64,000 bases of DNA, taken from positions 1,980,001-2,044,000 of the forward strand of contig NZ_FNRV01000001.1 in assembly GCF_900105115.1 (NCBI RefSeq), written 5' to 3'. The notes under the pieces were generated by a model. The model was not told the origin of the DNA, made no database searches, and saw only the letters and a list, made by a program, of their open reading frames with translations. The position numbers and the translations under genes are program-made. This document shows positions 9,355-16,751 of the stretch, in pieces. Each line of letters opens with the position of its first letter. The first letter of the stretch is position 1. The stretch comes from Pseudomonas mohnii (GTDB lineage Bacteria > Pseudomonadota > Gammaproteobacteria > Pseudomonadales > Pseudomonadaceae).

Positions 9355-10616
9355 GTTCATCCACCGCCGCTGAACTGATCGCCCGTCGCCAACGCGCACT
9401 GGGCGCCAGCTATCGATTGTTTTACGAGGAACCCTTCGCGCCGGTGCGGGGTGAAGGCGTGTGGCTGTACGACAAAAACAATGCCGCCTACCTGGATGCC
9501 TATAACAACGTGGCGTCCATCGGTCACTGCCACCCCGCCGTGGTCGCAGCCATTTCCGAGCAAAGCGCCCTGCTCAATACCCACACGCGCTATCTGCACC
9601 CATCGATCGTGGAATACGCAGAAGACCTGCTCAGCGAGTTTCCCCCGCAGCTCGATAACATGACCATGACCTGCACCGGCAGCGAGGCCAACGATCTGGC
9701 GTTGCGCATCGCACGATGCCACAGCGGCGGAACGGGCATCATTGTCACCCGCTGGGCCTACCACGGCGTGACCAGCGCATTGGCCGAGGTATCGCCATCG
9801 CTGGCCACGGGCCTCCCCACCGCCAGCCATGTGCGCCTGGTGGAGGCCCCGGATTCCTACCGCCGAACCGCCGATTTCGTTGCCAGCGTCAAAGCGGCCG
9901 TGCAAGACATGCAGGCGCAAGGCATCAAACCTGCGGCGCTGCTGGTCGACAGCATTTTCTCCAGCGATGGTGTGTTCAGCCCCGCGAACGGCGAACTGGC
10001 CGCTGCCGCGCAATGCGTGCGAGACGCCGGCGGACTGTATATCGCCGATGAGGTGCAGCCAGGGTTCGGCCGCACCGGTGGGCAGCGCTGGGGGTTTGCC
10101 CGTGAATCAGTGATTCCGGATCTGGTCACGCTGGGCAAACCCATGGGTAACGGCCATCCAGTTGCCGCGGTGGTCGGGCGCTCGGCGCTGTTCGATCAAT
10201 TCGGTCACCAACAACGTTATTTCAATACGTACGGGGGTAACCCGGTGTCCTGCAAGGCTGCGCACGCGGTACTGCGGGTACTGCGCGAAGAAAACCTGCA
10301 AGCCAATGCCCGCGATGTCGGCAGCTATCTCAAGGAGGGGTTGCGCAAACTGGCCGAGCGCCATGAAGTCATTGGCGATGTACGCGGCGAGGGGCTGTTC
10401 ATTGGTGTCGAACTGGTTGCAGACCGCGAGACGCAAGCCCCGGCAACAGTTGCCGCGGCGGCGGTCGTCAACGGCATGCGCCGCCGTCAGGTGCTGATCA
10501 GCTCGACCGGCCCCATGGCCAACATCCTCAAGATTCGCCCACCATTGGTATTTGCCCGCAAGCATGCGGACCTGCTGGTCGAACGACTGGATGCAACGTT
10601 GAACGACCTGCGCTGA
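9351..10616 (+). CDS. Class III PLP enzyme, phospho-lyase-like
   Basis: A 421-residue PLP-dependent enzyme of the class III aminotransferase fold. The segment YLDAYNNVASIGHCHPAVV (about residues 44-62) and TLGKPMGNGHPVAAVV, with the PLP lysine, match the subgroup of ethanolamine-phosphate and phosphohydroxylysine phospho-lyases (animal members have NNVAHVGHCHP and GKPMGNGHPV). Other class III sites are CTGSEANDLALRIAR and YIADEVQPGFGRTG. I therefore favour phospho-lyase over transaminase: it would release phosphate and ammonia from an O-phosphorylated amino alcohol to give an aldehyde. CGGAGG precedes the ATG, which overlaps the kinase stop. Last gene of the operon. Confidence 0.85.
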   Translation: MSSSTAAELIARRQRALGASYRLFYEEPFAPVRGEGVWLYDKNNAAYLDAYNNVASIGHCHPAVVAAISEQSALLNTHTRYLHPSIVEYAEDLLSEFPPQLDNMTMTCTGSEANDLALRIARCHSGGTGIIVTRWAYHGVTSALAEVSPSLATGLPTASHVRLVEAPDSYRRTADFVASVKAAVQDMQAQGIKPAALLVDSIFSSDGVFSPANGELAAAAQCVRDAGGLYIADEVQPGFGRTGGQRWGFARESVIPDLVTLGKPMGNGHPVAAVVGRSALFDQFGHQQRYFNTYGGNPVSCKAAHAVLRVLREENLQANARDVGSYLKEGLRKLAERHEVIGDVRGEGLFIGVELVADRETQAPATVAAAAVVNGMRRRQVLISSTGPMANILKIRPPLVFARKHADLLVERLDATLNDLR

Positions 10617-10876
10617 ACGTCACGCTTTACCGGCGCCGATTTGGCGGAGCCAGCCTCGGCGCCCGCTACAGGTCCTGATATGGGGTAATCCGGCATCGAT
10701 TCAGGCGTCCAGACACACCACCGGGGCGCTGGTCGACGCGCATTAATGCAAATACCCGTCAATCCAGGACTGGTAGCTATAAGGAGGGATAAGCAGTGCG
10801 ATGGGCGTAGTGACCGAAGCAGACACCGAGAGCGGTCAACTGCAATAGCTGAAAAATGAGAGGGTGGCTGGATATA

Positions 10877-10953
10877 TGGTGTCCCAGGGCAGGTTCGAAC
10901 TGCCAACCTTCCCCTTAGGAGGGGGATGCTCTATCCAATTGAGCTACTGAGAC
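10877..10953 (-). tRNA. tRNA-Arg (anticodon CCT)
   Basis: A complete 77-base cloverleaf on the minus strand with encoded CCA (10879-10877). The acceptor stem pairs GTCTCAG with CTGGGAC (one G-T pair), the anticodon stem is TCCCC/GGGGA and the loop CTCCTAA gives anticodon CCT, which reads AGG. The T arm has GGTTCGAACCTG-like GTTCGAAC. Confidence 0.95.
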
Positions 10954-11545
10954 ACAAACTGCCCGCAAGAATTTGCGGAGCAATGGACGGCGTGCATGTT
11001 AACGGGCAAGCATGGCTTTGTCATGTCGTCCTTAGGCATTTTAAGTGTAGGCATACGCCACGCAGGATCGCGAAATTTGCTGAGGAAGCCAAAAAAGATC
11101 CCTTGACGCTCCTTTCACCCAGACAGCTCGAGGATGCTACATCATACAAATCTAGTCGCCATCCATCCTAAATCGCTCTGAGTATGCACTTGGCCCTAGT
11201 AAATCGGCCATTTGCCACTATCCTGTAGGAGCAAGGAACAGCGATTGAATTCGCACGAAAGGCCCTTCAGATATTATCGACACTCTCAGTCGGGCAAAGG
11301 ACGCGGCCAGCAATACGGACCCAGACCACTTTCCAGACCCGTCCGTATTTCTGATAATTGGTGCTGGCATAATGCCTTTATCCAGTTCAATATTTGTCAC
11401 AGAATTGACGCCAATGATCTGGCTCAGTGAGGCATGATGCGAGCCTCTATCAATTCAGGTTGAACATTTGACCAGAGCGCTTGTCCTATCAGACATCCTG
11501 CGGTCAATCCCGAAAACCGCTCCCCTGAACTAACCGGTTAAATAT
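10954..11545. other. Intergenic region upstream of amrZ
   Basis: A 592-base stretch between tRNA-Arg(CCT) and amrZ. Short open frames exist but none looks like a protein. It presumably holds the amrZ promoter; AmrZ is known to repress its own gene in P. aeruginosa, but I could not mark a specific site. No recognisable RNA gene was found by eye. Confidence 0.4.
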
Positions 11546-11872
11546 ATGCGCCCATTGAAACAGGCAATTTATTCCAGCCGTACGGCTGACAAGTTCGTCG
11601 TACGTCTGCCAGACGGAATGCGTGAACGCATTGCCGAAGTGGCTCGCAATCATCATCGCAGCATGAACTCCGAAATCATCGCGCGCCTTGAACAGAGCCT
11701 TATTCAGGAAGGCGCACTGGGCGAAGAACTAAGCATGCGCCTGGACAGTCCAGAGCTCTCATTGCACGAACGTGAATTGCTGCAGCGCTTCCGACAGCTA
11801 TCCCACCGCCAGCAAAACGCTCTCGTTTCGTTGATTGCCCATGATGCGGAAATGGCCGCGGACGCCTCCTGA
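11546..11872 (+). CDS. amrZ: Ribbon-helix-helix regulator AmrZ
   Basis: A 108-residue protein nearly identical to P. aeruginosa AmrZ as I recall it: [20 protein letters not shown], then [15 protein letters not shown] and [19 protein letters not shown]. The ribbon-helix-helix DNA-binding domain (residues about 10-60) uses the beta strand KFVVRLP to read DNA, and the C-terminal part makes tetramers. In Pseudomonas AmrZ switches flagellar, alginate, exopolysaccharide and c-di-GMP genes. A clear terminator follows 19 bases after the stop, so the gene is a single-gene unit. Confidence 0.95.
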   Translation: MRPLKQAIYSSRTADKFVVRLPDGMRERIAEVARNHHRSMNSEIIARLEQSLIQEGALGEELSMRLDSPELSLHERELLQRFRQLSHRQQNALVSLIAHDAEMAADAS

Positions 11873-11890
11873 CTCACACAGAAAATCTCA

Positions 11891-11916
11891 AGCCAGCCTA
11901 ATCGCTGGCTTTTTTT
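11891..11916 (+). terminator. Rho-independent terminator of amrZ
   Basis: AGCCAGC, a six-base loop, GCTGGCT and a run of seven T. A strong, simple intrinsic terminator 19 bases after the amrZ stop. Confidence 0.9.
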
Positions 11917-12220
11917 CGCCTGCTTTTCGGCAACGCCTGATTCAAAACTGGCGCTCGAGAGCTCGACCATGGGCCTTTGTGACCCCGCGCAAGCGACCCA
12001 TTCATCGTTGCCACTCTCAGCCTCGACTGCTGACCACTGGGTATGTCCAGTCGCTACGCTCCGCCTTTGGTTCTTTTTGGCGCGCACACCTTGCGGACGT
12101 TACTCACGGGCCAACAACCGAGCCTTGAGGACCGGTCAGCGCCTCCAAGACACCCGCCAAGCCGCCCCAGGCTGGTTACACCAGCGCGTAACACATCATG
12201 CCTGACGCACCGCATAAAAA
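11917..12220. other. Intergenic region with nothing recognised
   Basis: About 300 bases between the amrZ and mgtE terminators; the two genes converge here. Open frames on the plus strand (for example around 12043-12200) have no start signal or similarity I recognise. Confidence 0.35.
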
Positions 12221-12240
12221 AGCCCGCCGGAAGGCGGGCT
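12221..12240 (-). terminator. Terminator of mgtE
   Basis: AGCCCGCC-GGAA-GGCGGGCT hairpin with five A on its left side, giving a T run for minus-strand transcription. It lies 15 bases after the mgtE stop and may also work weakly in the other direction. Confidence 0.85.
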
Positions 12241-12254
12241 TTAGGACAAACATC

Positions 12255-13697
12255 TCAGAGCAGGAAGATCGTTGCCAGACCAAGGAAGATAAAGAACCCT
12301 CCGCTATCAGTCATGGCCGTAATCATGACACTGGCCCCCATGGCAGGATCGCGCCCAAGCCGCGCCAGCGTCATCGGGATCAGCACTCCCATCAGTGCTG
12401 CAAGCAACAAATTGAGTGTCATGGCAGCGGTCATCACCACACCCAACGACCAACTGCCGTATAGAAGATAGGCAACAACGCCGATCACACCACCCCAGAT
12501 CACGCCATTGATCAGTGCAACTGCCAACTCTTTGCGCATCAGTCGCGAAGTATTGCCAGTGCTCACTTGATCCAACGCCATCGCCCGAACAATCATAGTA
12601 ATGGTCTGATTACCGGAATTGCCCCCGATACCCGCCACGATCGGCATAAGCGCCGCAAGCGCTACCAGCTTCTCGATTGAGCCCTCGAAAAGACCAATCA
12701 CCCGCGATGCAACGAATGCAGTGATCAGATTCACCGCCAGCCAGGCCCAACGGTTACGCAGGGACTTCCAGACGGACGCGAAAATATCTTCTTCTTCGCG
12801 CAGACCCGCCATATTGAGAACTTCGTTCTCGCTCTCTTCACGAATCAGGTCGACCATTTCATCAATGGTCAGTCGACCGATCAACTTGCCGTTTTTGTCT
12901 ACGACAGGTGCCGAAATAAGATCGTATCGCTCAAACGCCTGAGCTGCGTCGTAGGCCTCTTCATCCGGATGAAAGCTCACCGGATCGCTGGCCATCACTT
13001 CAGAAACCTGCTTGTCCGGATCGTTAACCAGCAAACGCTTGATCGGCAACACCCCCTTGAGGACGCCGTCGTAATCAACCACAAACAGTTTGTCGGTATG
13101 GCCGGGCAGCTCCTTGAGGCGCCGCAGGTAGCGCAAAACCACTTCGAGACTGACATCCTCACGGATGGTCACCATCTCGAAGTCCATCAATGCACCGACC
13201 TGATCCTCGTCATAGGACAATGCGGAGCGAACACGCTCACGCTGCTGACCATCGAGAGTTTCCATCAGCTCATGGACGACATCTCGCGGCAGCTCTGAGG
13301 CCAGGTCAGCAAGTTCGTCGGCATCCATGTCCTTGGCTGCAGCCAGGAGCTCATGATCGTCCATGTCGGCGATCAGGGTTTCACGAACCGAGTCGGATAC
13401 TTCGAGAAGGATGTCGCCGTCGCGATCAGCCTTGACCAATTGCCAAAGCGCCAGACGATCGTCCAGTGGCAAGGCTTCAAGGATATAGGCGACGTCGGCG
13501 GAGTGCAGATCATCGAGCTTGCGCTGCAACTCGACGAGATTCTGCCGGTGGACCAGGTTCTCAACCCGATCGTGATGCGGGCCTTCCTGGCGATGAGTCA
13601 GGTCTTCTACTACTCGCTGGCGCTGCAACAGCTCAACAACTTGAGCGAGGCGGTCCTGCAAGCTTTCTTGCGTTTTCTTTACTTCAACTTCAGACAT
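12255..13697 (-). CDS. mgtE: Magnesium transporter/channel MgtE
   Basis: A 480-residue inner-membrane Mg2+ channel. The N-terminal helical domain (DDRLALWQLVKADRDGDILL through DADELADLASELPRD) is followed by two CBS domains (about residues 190-320, with SDPVSFHPDEEAYDAAQAFE and APVVDKNGKLIGRLTID), a connecting helix and five membrane segments. The pore region shows AALMPIVAGIGGNSGNQTITMIVRAMA, the family signature. The cytosolic domains act as a Mg2+ sensor that closes the channel. The ATG at 13697 (MSEVEVKK) is chosen because GGAG lies nearby and the upstream ten residues are not conserved-looking. A terminator follows. Confidence 0.95.
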   Translation of the reverse strand: MSEVEVKKTQESLQDRLAQVVELLQRQRVVEDLTHRQEGPHHDRVENLVHRQNLVELQRKLDDLHSADVAYILEALPLDDRLALWQLVKADRDGDILLEVSDSVRETLIADMDDHELLAAAKDMDADELADLASELPRDVVHELMETLDGQQRERVRSALSYDEDQVGALMDFEMVTIREDVSLEVVLRYLRRLKELPGHTDKLFVVDYDGVLKGVLPIKRLLVNDPDKQVSEVMASDPVSFHPDEEAYDAAQAFERYDLISAPVVDKNGKLIGRLTIDEMVDLIREESENEVLNMAGLREEEDIFASVWKSLRNRWAWLAVNLITAFVASRVIGLFEGSIEKLVALAALMPIVAGIGGNSGNQTITMIVRAMALDQVSTGNTSRLMRKELAVALINGVIWGGVIGVVAYLLYGSWSLGVVMTAAMTLNLLLAALMGVLIPMTLARLGRDPAMGASVMITAMTDSGGFFIFLGLATIFLL

Positions 13698-14019
13698 AGG
13701 CGAACTCCACTCCCAGCAGCGGGGCACGCCGGAAGTATCAATCAGTCAATTCATGATTGGAAAAACGGGAAATTAAGTAACTACTGGGTAAGTCCATGGA
13801 GGTATTCCACAAGCCCCGGCGGGGCTGACGGGCGCAATGATAACACCGCCCGACGGTTTTAAACGTTAAAAAATCGTGGCTGAAACAAGCGCTTGCGAAA
13901 CAATCTTGAGCGCCATCCTGATCCTTCAAACTGCGACGACTCATCCCGAAAAGAAAACACACCAACAAATGAAAATGTAGCAGCTACCTTTGAACGAGCA
14001 CCGTCACGGAGGACGTCGA
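13698..14019. other. Divergent promoter region
   Basis: A 322-base gap between mgtE (minus) and the DUF4124 gene (plus). No gene or clear structured RNA (such as a Mg2+ sensing leader) was seen. A short open frame on the minus strand (13738-13968) has no supporting signals. Confidence 0.35.
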
Positions 14020-14538
14020 ATGCCACCAAAATCATCCTGCCTTCTACTGATCCCCCTTCTTTGCCTGCCACTCATCGTACGCGCCACAACCGTCCATCGC
14101 TGCGAAGCGCCTGACGGACGCCTCACCTTCACGACAATGGGCTGCGCAGCCGGCGAGCACCTTTCGACCCAGGAAGTGCAAGCCTACTCGCCTGGCACGC
14201 CTGTCGCGCTCATGCCGGACGCCAACCCTCGAGCAACACCGGGAAGGACATTCACAAACCGCGATATGACTGTCGTCGGCCAGCCAGAGGACAAATGTGG
14301 AAACCTGATCAGCGCCAGGGAGCGCCGAGAAGCAATCATCAATCAGCGAATTGTTGTCGGCATGAGCCAACAAGACGTCGAAAGCGCCCTGGGTAAGCCA
14401 GACAAGATCAACATTCGGAATTCGACCACGAGTTATCGCTACGATACCAAGCGAGGTCGAAGCGCAAACGTAGAGTTCGATGCGAGAGGATGTACGAAAG
14501 GAAAAGCCAAATCCAAGACGGCAAAAAGCCCGCATTAA
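14020..14538 (+). CDS. Secreted DUF4124-type protein with OmlA/SmpA-like end
   Basis: A 172-residue exported protein. Residues 1-23 form a signal peptide (SSCLLLIPLLCLPLIVRA). It is followed by a DUF4124-like stretch (VHRCEAPDGRLTFTTMGCAAG, two cysteines). The C-terminal part, IVVGMSQQDVESALGKPDKI, resembles the turn found in OmlA/SmpA-type envelope proteins. GGAGG seven bases before the ATG at 14020 decides the start. It is likely a small periplasmic or envelope protein; its function is unknown. It stands alone, with its stop codon inside the loop of its own terminator. Confidence 0.75.
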   Translation: MPPKSSCLLLIPLLCLPLIVRATTVHRCEAPDGRLTFTTMGCAAGEHLSTQEVQAYSPGTPVALMPDANPRATPGRTFTNRDMTVVGQPEDKCGNLISARERREAIINQRIVVGMSQQDVESALGKPDKINIRNSTTSYRYDTKRGRSANVEFDARGCTKGKAKSKTAKSPH

Positions 14539-14551
14539 ATGCGGGCTTTTT
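14527..14551 (+). terminator. Terminator of the DUF4124 gene
   Basis: AGCCCGCATT-AA-ATGCGGGCT followed by five T. The TAA stop of the gene (14536-14538) lies in the hairpin. The terminator ends just before a tRNA gene on the other strand. Confidence 0.9.
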
Positions 14552-14557
14552 GTTGTA

Positions 14558-14634
14558 TGGTGCACTCGACAGGATTCGAACCTGTGACCGCTCGGTTCGT
14601 AGCCGAGTACTCTATCCAGCTGAGCTACGAGTGC
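14558..14634 (-). tRNA. tRNA-Arg (anticodon ACG), copy 1
   Basis: A complete 77-base cloverleaf with encoded CCA on the minus strand. Acceptor GCACTCG/CGAGTGC, anticodon stem CTCGG/CCGAG, loop CTACGAA: anticodon ACG, read as ICG for CGU, CGC and CGA. Identical to the copy 72 bases away. Confidence 0.96.
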
Positions 14635-14706
14635 ATTTTGTGTTTTTATACCAGATCACAACTGGTTGAAGCCGAGCCATTCACATCACTGCAAACAACT
14701 CTTAAA

Positions 14707-14783
14707 TGGTGCACTCGACAGGATTCGAACCTGTGACCGCTCGGTTCGTAGCCGAGTACTCTATCCAGCTGAGCTACGAGTGC
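14707..14783 (-). tRNA. tRNA-Arg (anticodon ACG), copy 2
   Basis: The same 77 bases as copy 1, also with encoded CCA. The two copies and the tRNA-Ser upstream lie on one strand and are probably processed from one transcript starting near or upstream of rsmA. Confidence 0.96.
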
Positions 14784-14892
14784 ATTTGTTGCCGCGCATT
14801 ATAGGCCGTTAAATCTTTTTGTAAAGCGCTTTTTTCTAGTAATTTCAACAACTTACCGAATTAAGCCAGATTACAACGTACTACGAAAATAA

Positions 14893-14983
14893 TGGCGGAG
14901 AACGGGGGATTCGAACCCCCGACACCCTTTTGAGGTGTACTCCCTTAGCAGGGGAGCGCCTTCGGCCACTCGGCCAGCTCTCC
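14893..14983 (-). tRNA. tRNA-Ser (anticodon GCT)
   Basis: A 91-base class II tRNA on the minus strand with encoded CCA, a long variable arm (GTACACCTCAAAAGGGTGT) and anticodon loop CTGCTAA, anticodon GCT for AGC/AGU. Acceptor GGAGAGC pairs with GTTCTCC. Confidence 0.95.
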
Positions 14984-15044
14984 GCAACACGGGGCGTATA
15001 TTAACCAGCTTCTTCCCCGTTTGCAAACATAAAAACGATAAAAA

Positions 15045-15233
15045 TTAATGGCTTGGTTCTTCGTCCTTCTCTTTCTTGATACGCAGGTAGATTTCCTCAC
15101 GATGGACAGCCACCTCTTTAGGGGCGTTCACACCAATACGCACTTGATTTCCTTTGACGCCGAGCACGGTCACGGTGATTTCGCCATCACCAATAATCAG
15201 GCTTTCTGCGCACCGACGAGTCAGAATCAGCAT
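15045..15233 (-). CDS. csrA: Carbon storage regulator RsmA/CsrA
   Basis: A 62-residue RNA-binding dimer of the CsrA family: [37 protein letters not shown] and [11 protein letters not shown], with the RNA-contacting Arg in VHREEI. It blocks translation of target mRNAs at GGA motifs and is titrated by the Rsm small RNAs under GacA control in Pseudomonas. The start at 15233 has AGGAGAAAGGT just upstream. The position right after lysC and before tRNA-Ser and tRNA-Arg is the usual one in Pseudomonas. Confidence 0.95.
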   Translation of the reverse strand: MLILTRRCAESLIIGDGEITVTVLGVKGNQVRIGVNAPKEVAVHREEIYLRIKKEKDEEPSH

Positions 15234-15384
15234 ACCTTTCTCCTCACGCATTACATTTCAGGGACAACAGTCTGCAAAAAAAGAGGCACTCGACCTACAA
15301 CCAAAACGGTCGCGGCCTGCATGCCTGAGTATTGACCAGCACGAGCAAAAGAACAGCTTCGGGTCGCGCCGTTCAAAAAACAAA

Positions 15385-15405
15385 GAGCGCGGTCAGACCG
15401 CGCTC
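15385..15405 (-). terminator. Terminator of lysC
   Basis: GAGCGCGGT-CAG-ACCGCGCTC hairpin with A-rich sequence on its left (AAAAAACAAA), giving a T-rich tail for minus-strand transcription, 14 bases after the lysC stop. It should separate rsmA from lysC transcripts at least in part. Confidence 0.85.
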
Positions 15406-15418
15406 CTTGGCAAACGCA

Positions 15419-16660
15419 TCACTCGCCCTGGCGGGCCGGTGCGTCCAGTTCGAAAGCCGTGTGCAGGGCGCGCACAGCCAGTTCCAGGTACTTCTCTTCG
15501 ATCACTACGGAGACTTTGATTTCCGATGTCGAGATCATCTGGATGTTGATGCTTTCCTTGGCCAGGGATTCGAACATGCGGCTGGCTACGCCTGCGTGGG
15601 AGCGCATGCCAACGCCGACGATCGAAACCTTGGCGATCTTGGTGTCACCCACGACTTCACGGGCACCGATCTCGCGAGCGGTGTTTTCCAGCACAGATTG
15701 TGCCGCCTGATAGTCGTTGCGGTGCACGGTAAAGGTGAAGTCGGTGGTGTTATCGTGCGCAACGTTCTGCACGATCATGTCGACTTCGATGTTCGCGGCA
15801 CTGATAGGACCGAGAATCTTGAACGCCACGCCCGGGGTGTCTGGCACGCCACGGATGGTCAGCTTGGCTTCATCGCGATTGAAAGCGATGCCGGAAATGA
15901 TCGGCTGTTCCATGGTTTCCTCTTCATCAATAGTAATGAGGGTGCCCGGACCCTCCTTGAAGCTGTGCAGTACGCGCAGCGGAACGTTGTACTTGCCGGC
16001 GAACTCGACCGCACGGATCTGCAACACCTTGGAACCGAGGCTGGCCATTTCCAGCATCTCTTCGAAGGTGATCTTGTCCAGGCGCTGGGCCACGGACACG
16101 ACGCGCGGGTCCGTGGTGTAGACGCCATCGACATCGGTGTAGATCTGGCATTCATCAGCCTTCAAGGCTGCTGCCAGGGCCACACCCGTGGTGTCAGAAC
16201 CGCCACGACCGAGGGTCGTGATATTGCCGTGCTCGTCGACGCCCTGGAAACCAGCGACAACGACCACACGACCAGCCTTCAGGTCGCCGCGAATCTTCTG
16301 GTCATCAATCTGCAAGATACGCGCTTTATTGTGCGCGCTATCCGTCAGAATCCGGACCTGATTACCGGTGTACGAAACCGCCGGCACACCGCGCTTGATC
16401 AGCGCCATGGCCAACAGGGCAATCGTCACCTGCTCGCCGGTGGAAACGATCACGTCCAGTTCACGCGGAACCGGTTGCCCGTCGCCACTGATTTGCTTGG
16501 CCAGATCGATCAGACGGTTGGTTTCGCCGCTCATTGCAGACAGCACAACCACCAGGTCATCGCCGGCATCGCGGAATTTCTTAACCTTGTCGGCGACTTG
16601 CTCGATTCTCTCGACAGTGCCGACCGAGGTGCCTCCAAATTTCTGTACGATCAAAGCCAT
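15419..16660 (-). CDS. lysC: Aspartokinase LysC
   Basis: A 413-residue aspartate kinase, the first step to lysine, methionine, threonine and diaminopimelate. It begins MALIVQKFGGTSVG, with the amino-acid kinase domain to about residue 245 (VVVLSAMSGETNRLIDLAKQ, TLGRGGSDTTGVALAAAL). Two ACT domains follow (EAKLTIRGVPDTPGVAFKIL and IAKVSIVGVGMRSHAGVASR), the usual allosteric part for lysine/threonine feedback. An internal start that makes a separate beta subunit, as in Bacillus and Corynebacterium-type enzymes, cannot be excluded. It lies 91 bases downstream of alaS on the same strand. Confidence 0.96.
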   Translation of the reverse strand: MALIVQKFGGTSVGTVERIEQVADKVKKFRDAGDDLVVVLSAMSGETNRLIDLAKQISGDGQPVPRELDVIVSTGEQVTIALLAMALIKRGVPAVSYTGNQVRILTDSAHNKARILQIDDQKIRGDLKAGRVVVVAGFQGVDEHGNITTLGRGGSDTTGVALAAALKADECQIYTDVDGVYTTDPRVVSVAQRLDKITFEEMLEMASLGSKVLQIRAVEFAGKYNVPLRVLHSFKEGPGTLITIDEEETMEQPIISGIAFNRDEAKLTIRGVPDTPGVAFKILGPISAANIEVDMIVQNVAHDNTTDFTFTVHRNDYQAAQSVLENTAREIGAREVVGDTKIAKVSIVGVGMRSHAGVASRMFESLAKESINIQMISTSEIKVSVVIEEKYLELAVRALHTAFELDAPARQGE

Positions 16661-16751
16661 TTCAAAGCCGCCTCTGCCCATGAAGGGCGCCCAAATAATC
16701 ACTCAAACAGCGTTCCGGCCCGCCACTAGACTGCGGGCCGAGAGCACTGCC

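Noticed and set aside
10954..11545. Looked for an integration-type att repeat or island behind tRNA-Arg(CCT)
   Set aside because: No integrase and no repeat of the tRNA 3' end was seen; the next gene is the core regulator amrZ.
14539..14736. A 65-codon frame across the tRNA-Arg genes
   Set aside because: It translates tRNA sequence (for example [11 protein letters not shown]), a frequent artefact.
15332..16729. A 465-codon plus-strand frame opposite lysC
   Set aside because: Shadow of lysC; covers it and its terminator and gives a His/Asp/Gly-rich translation without similarity.
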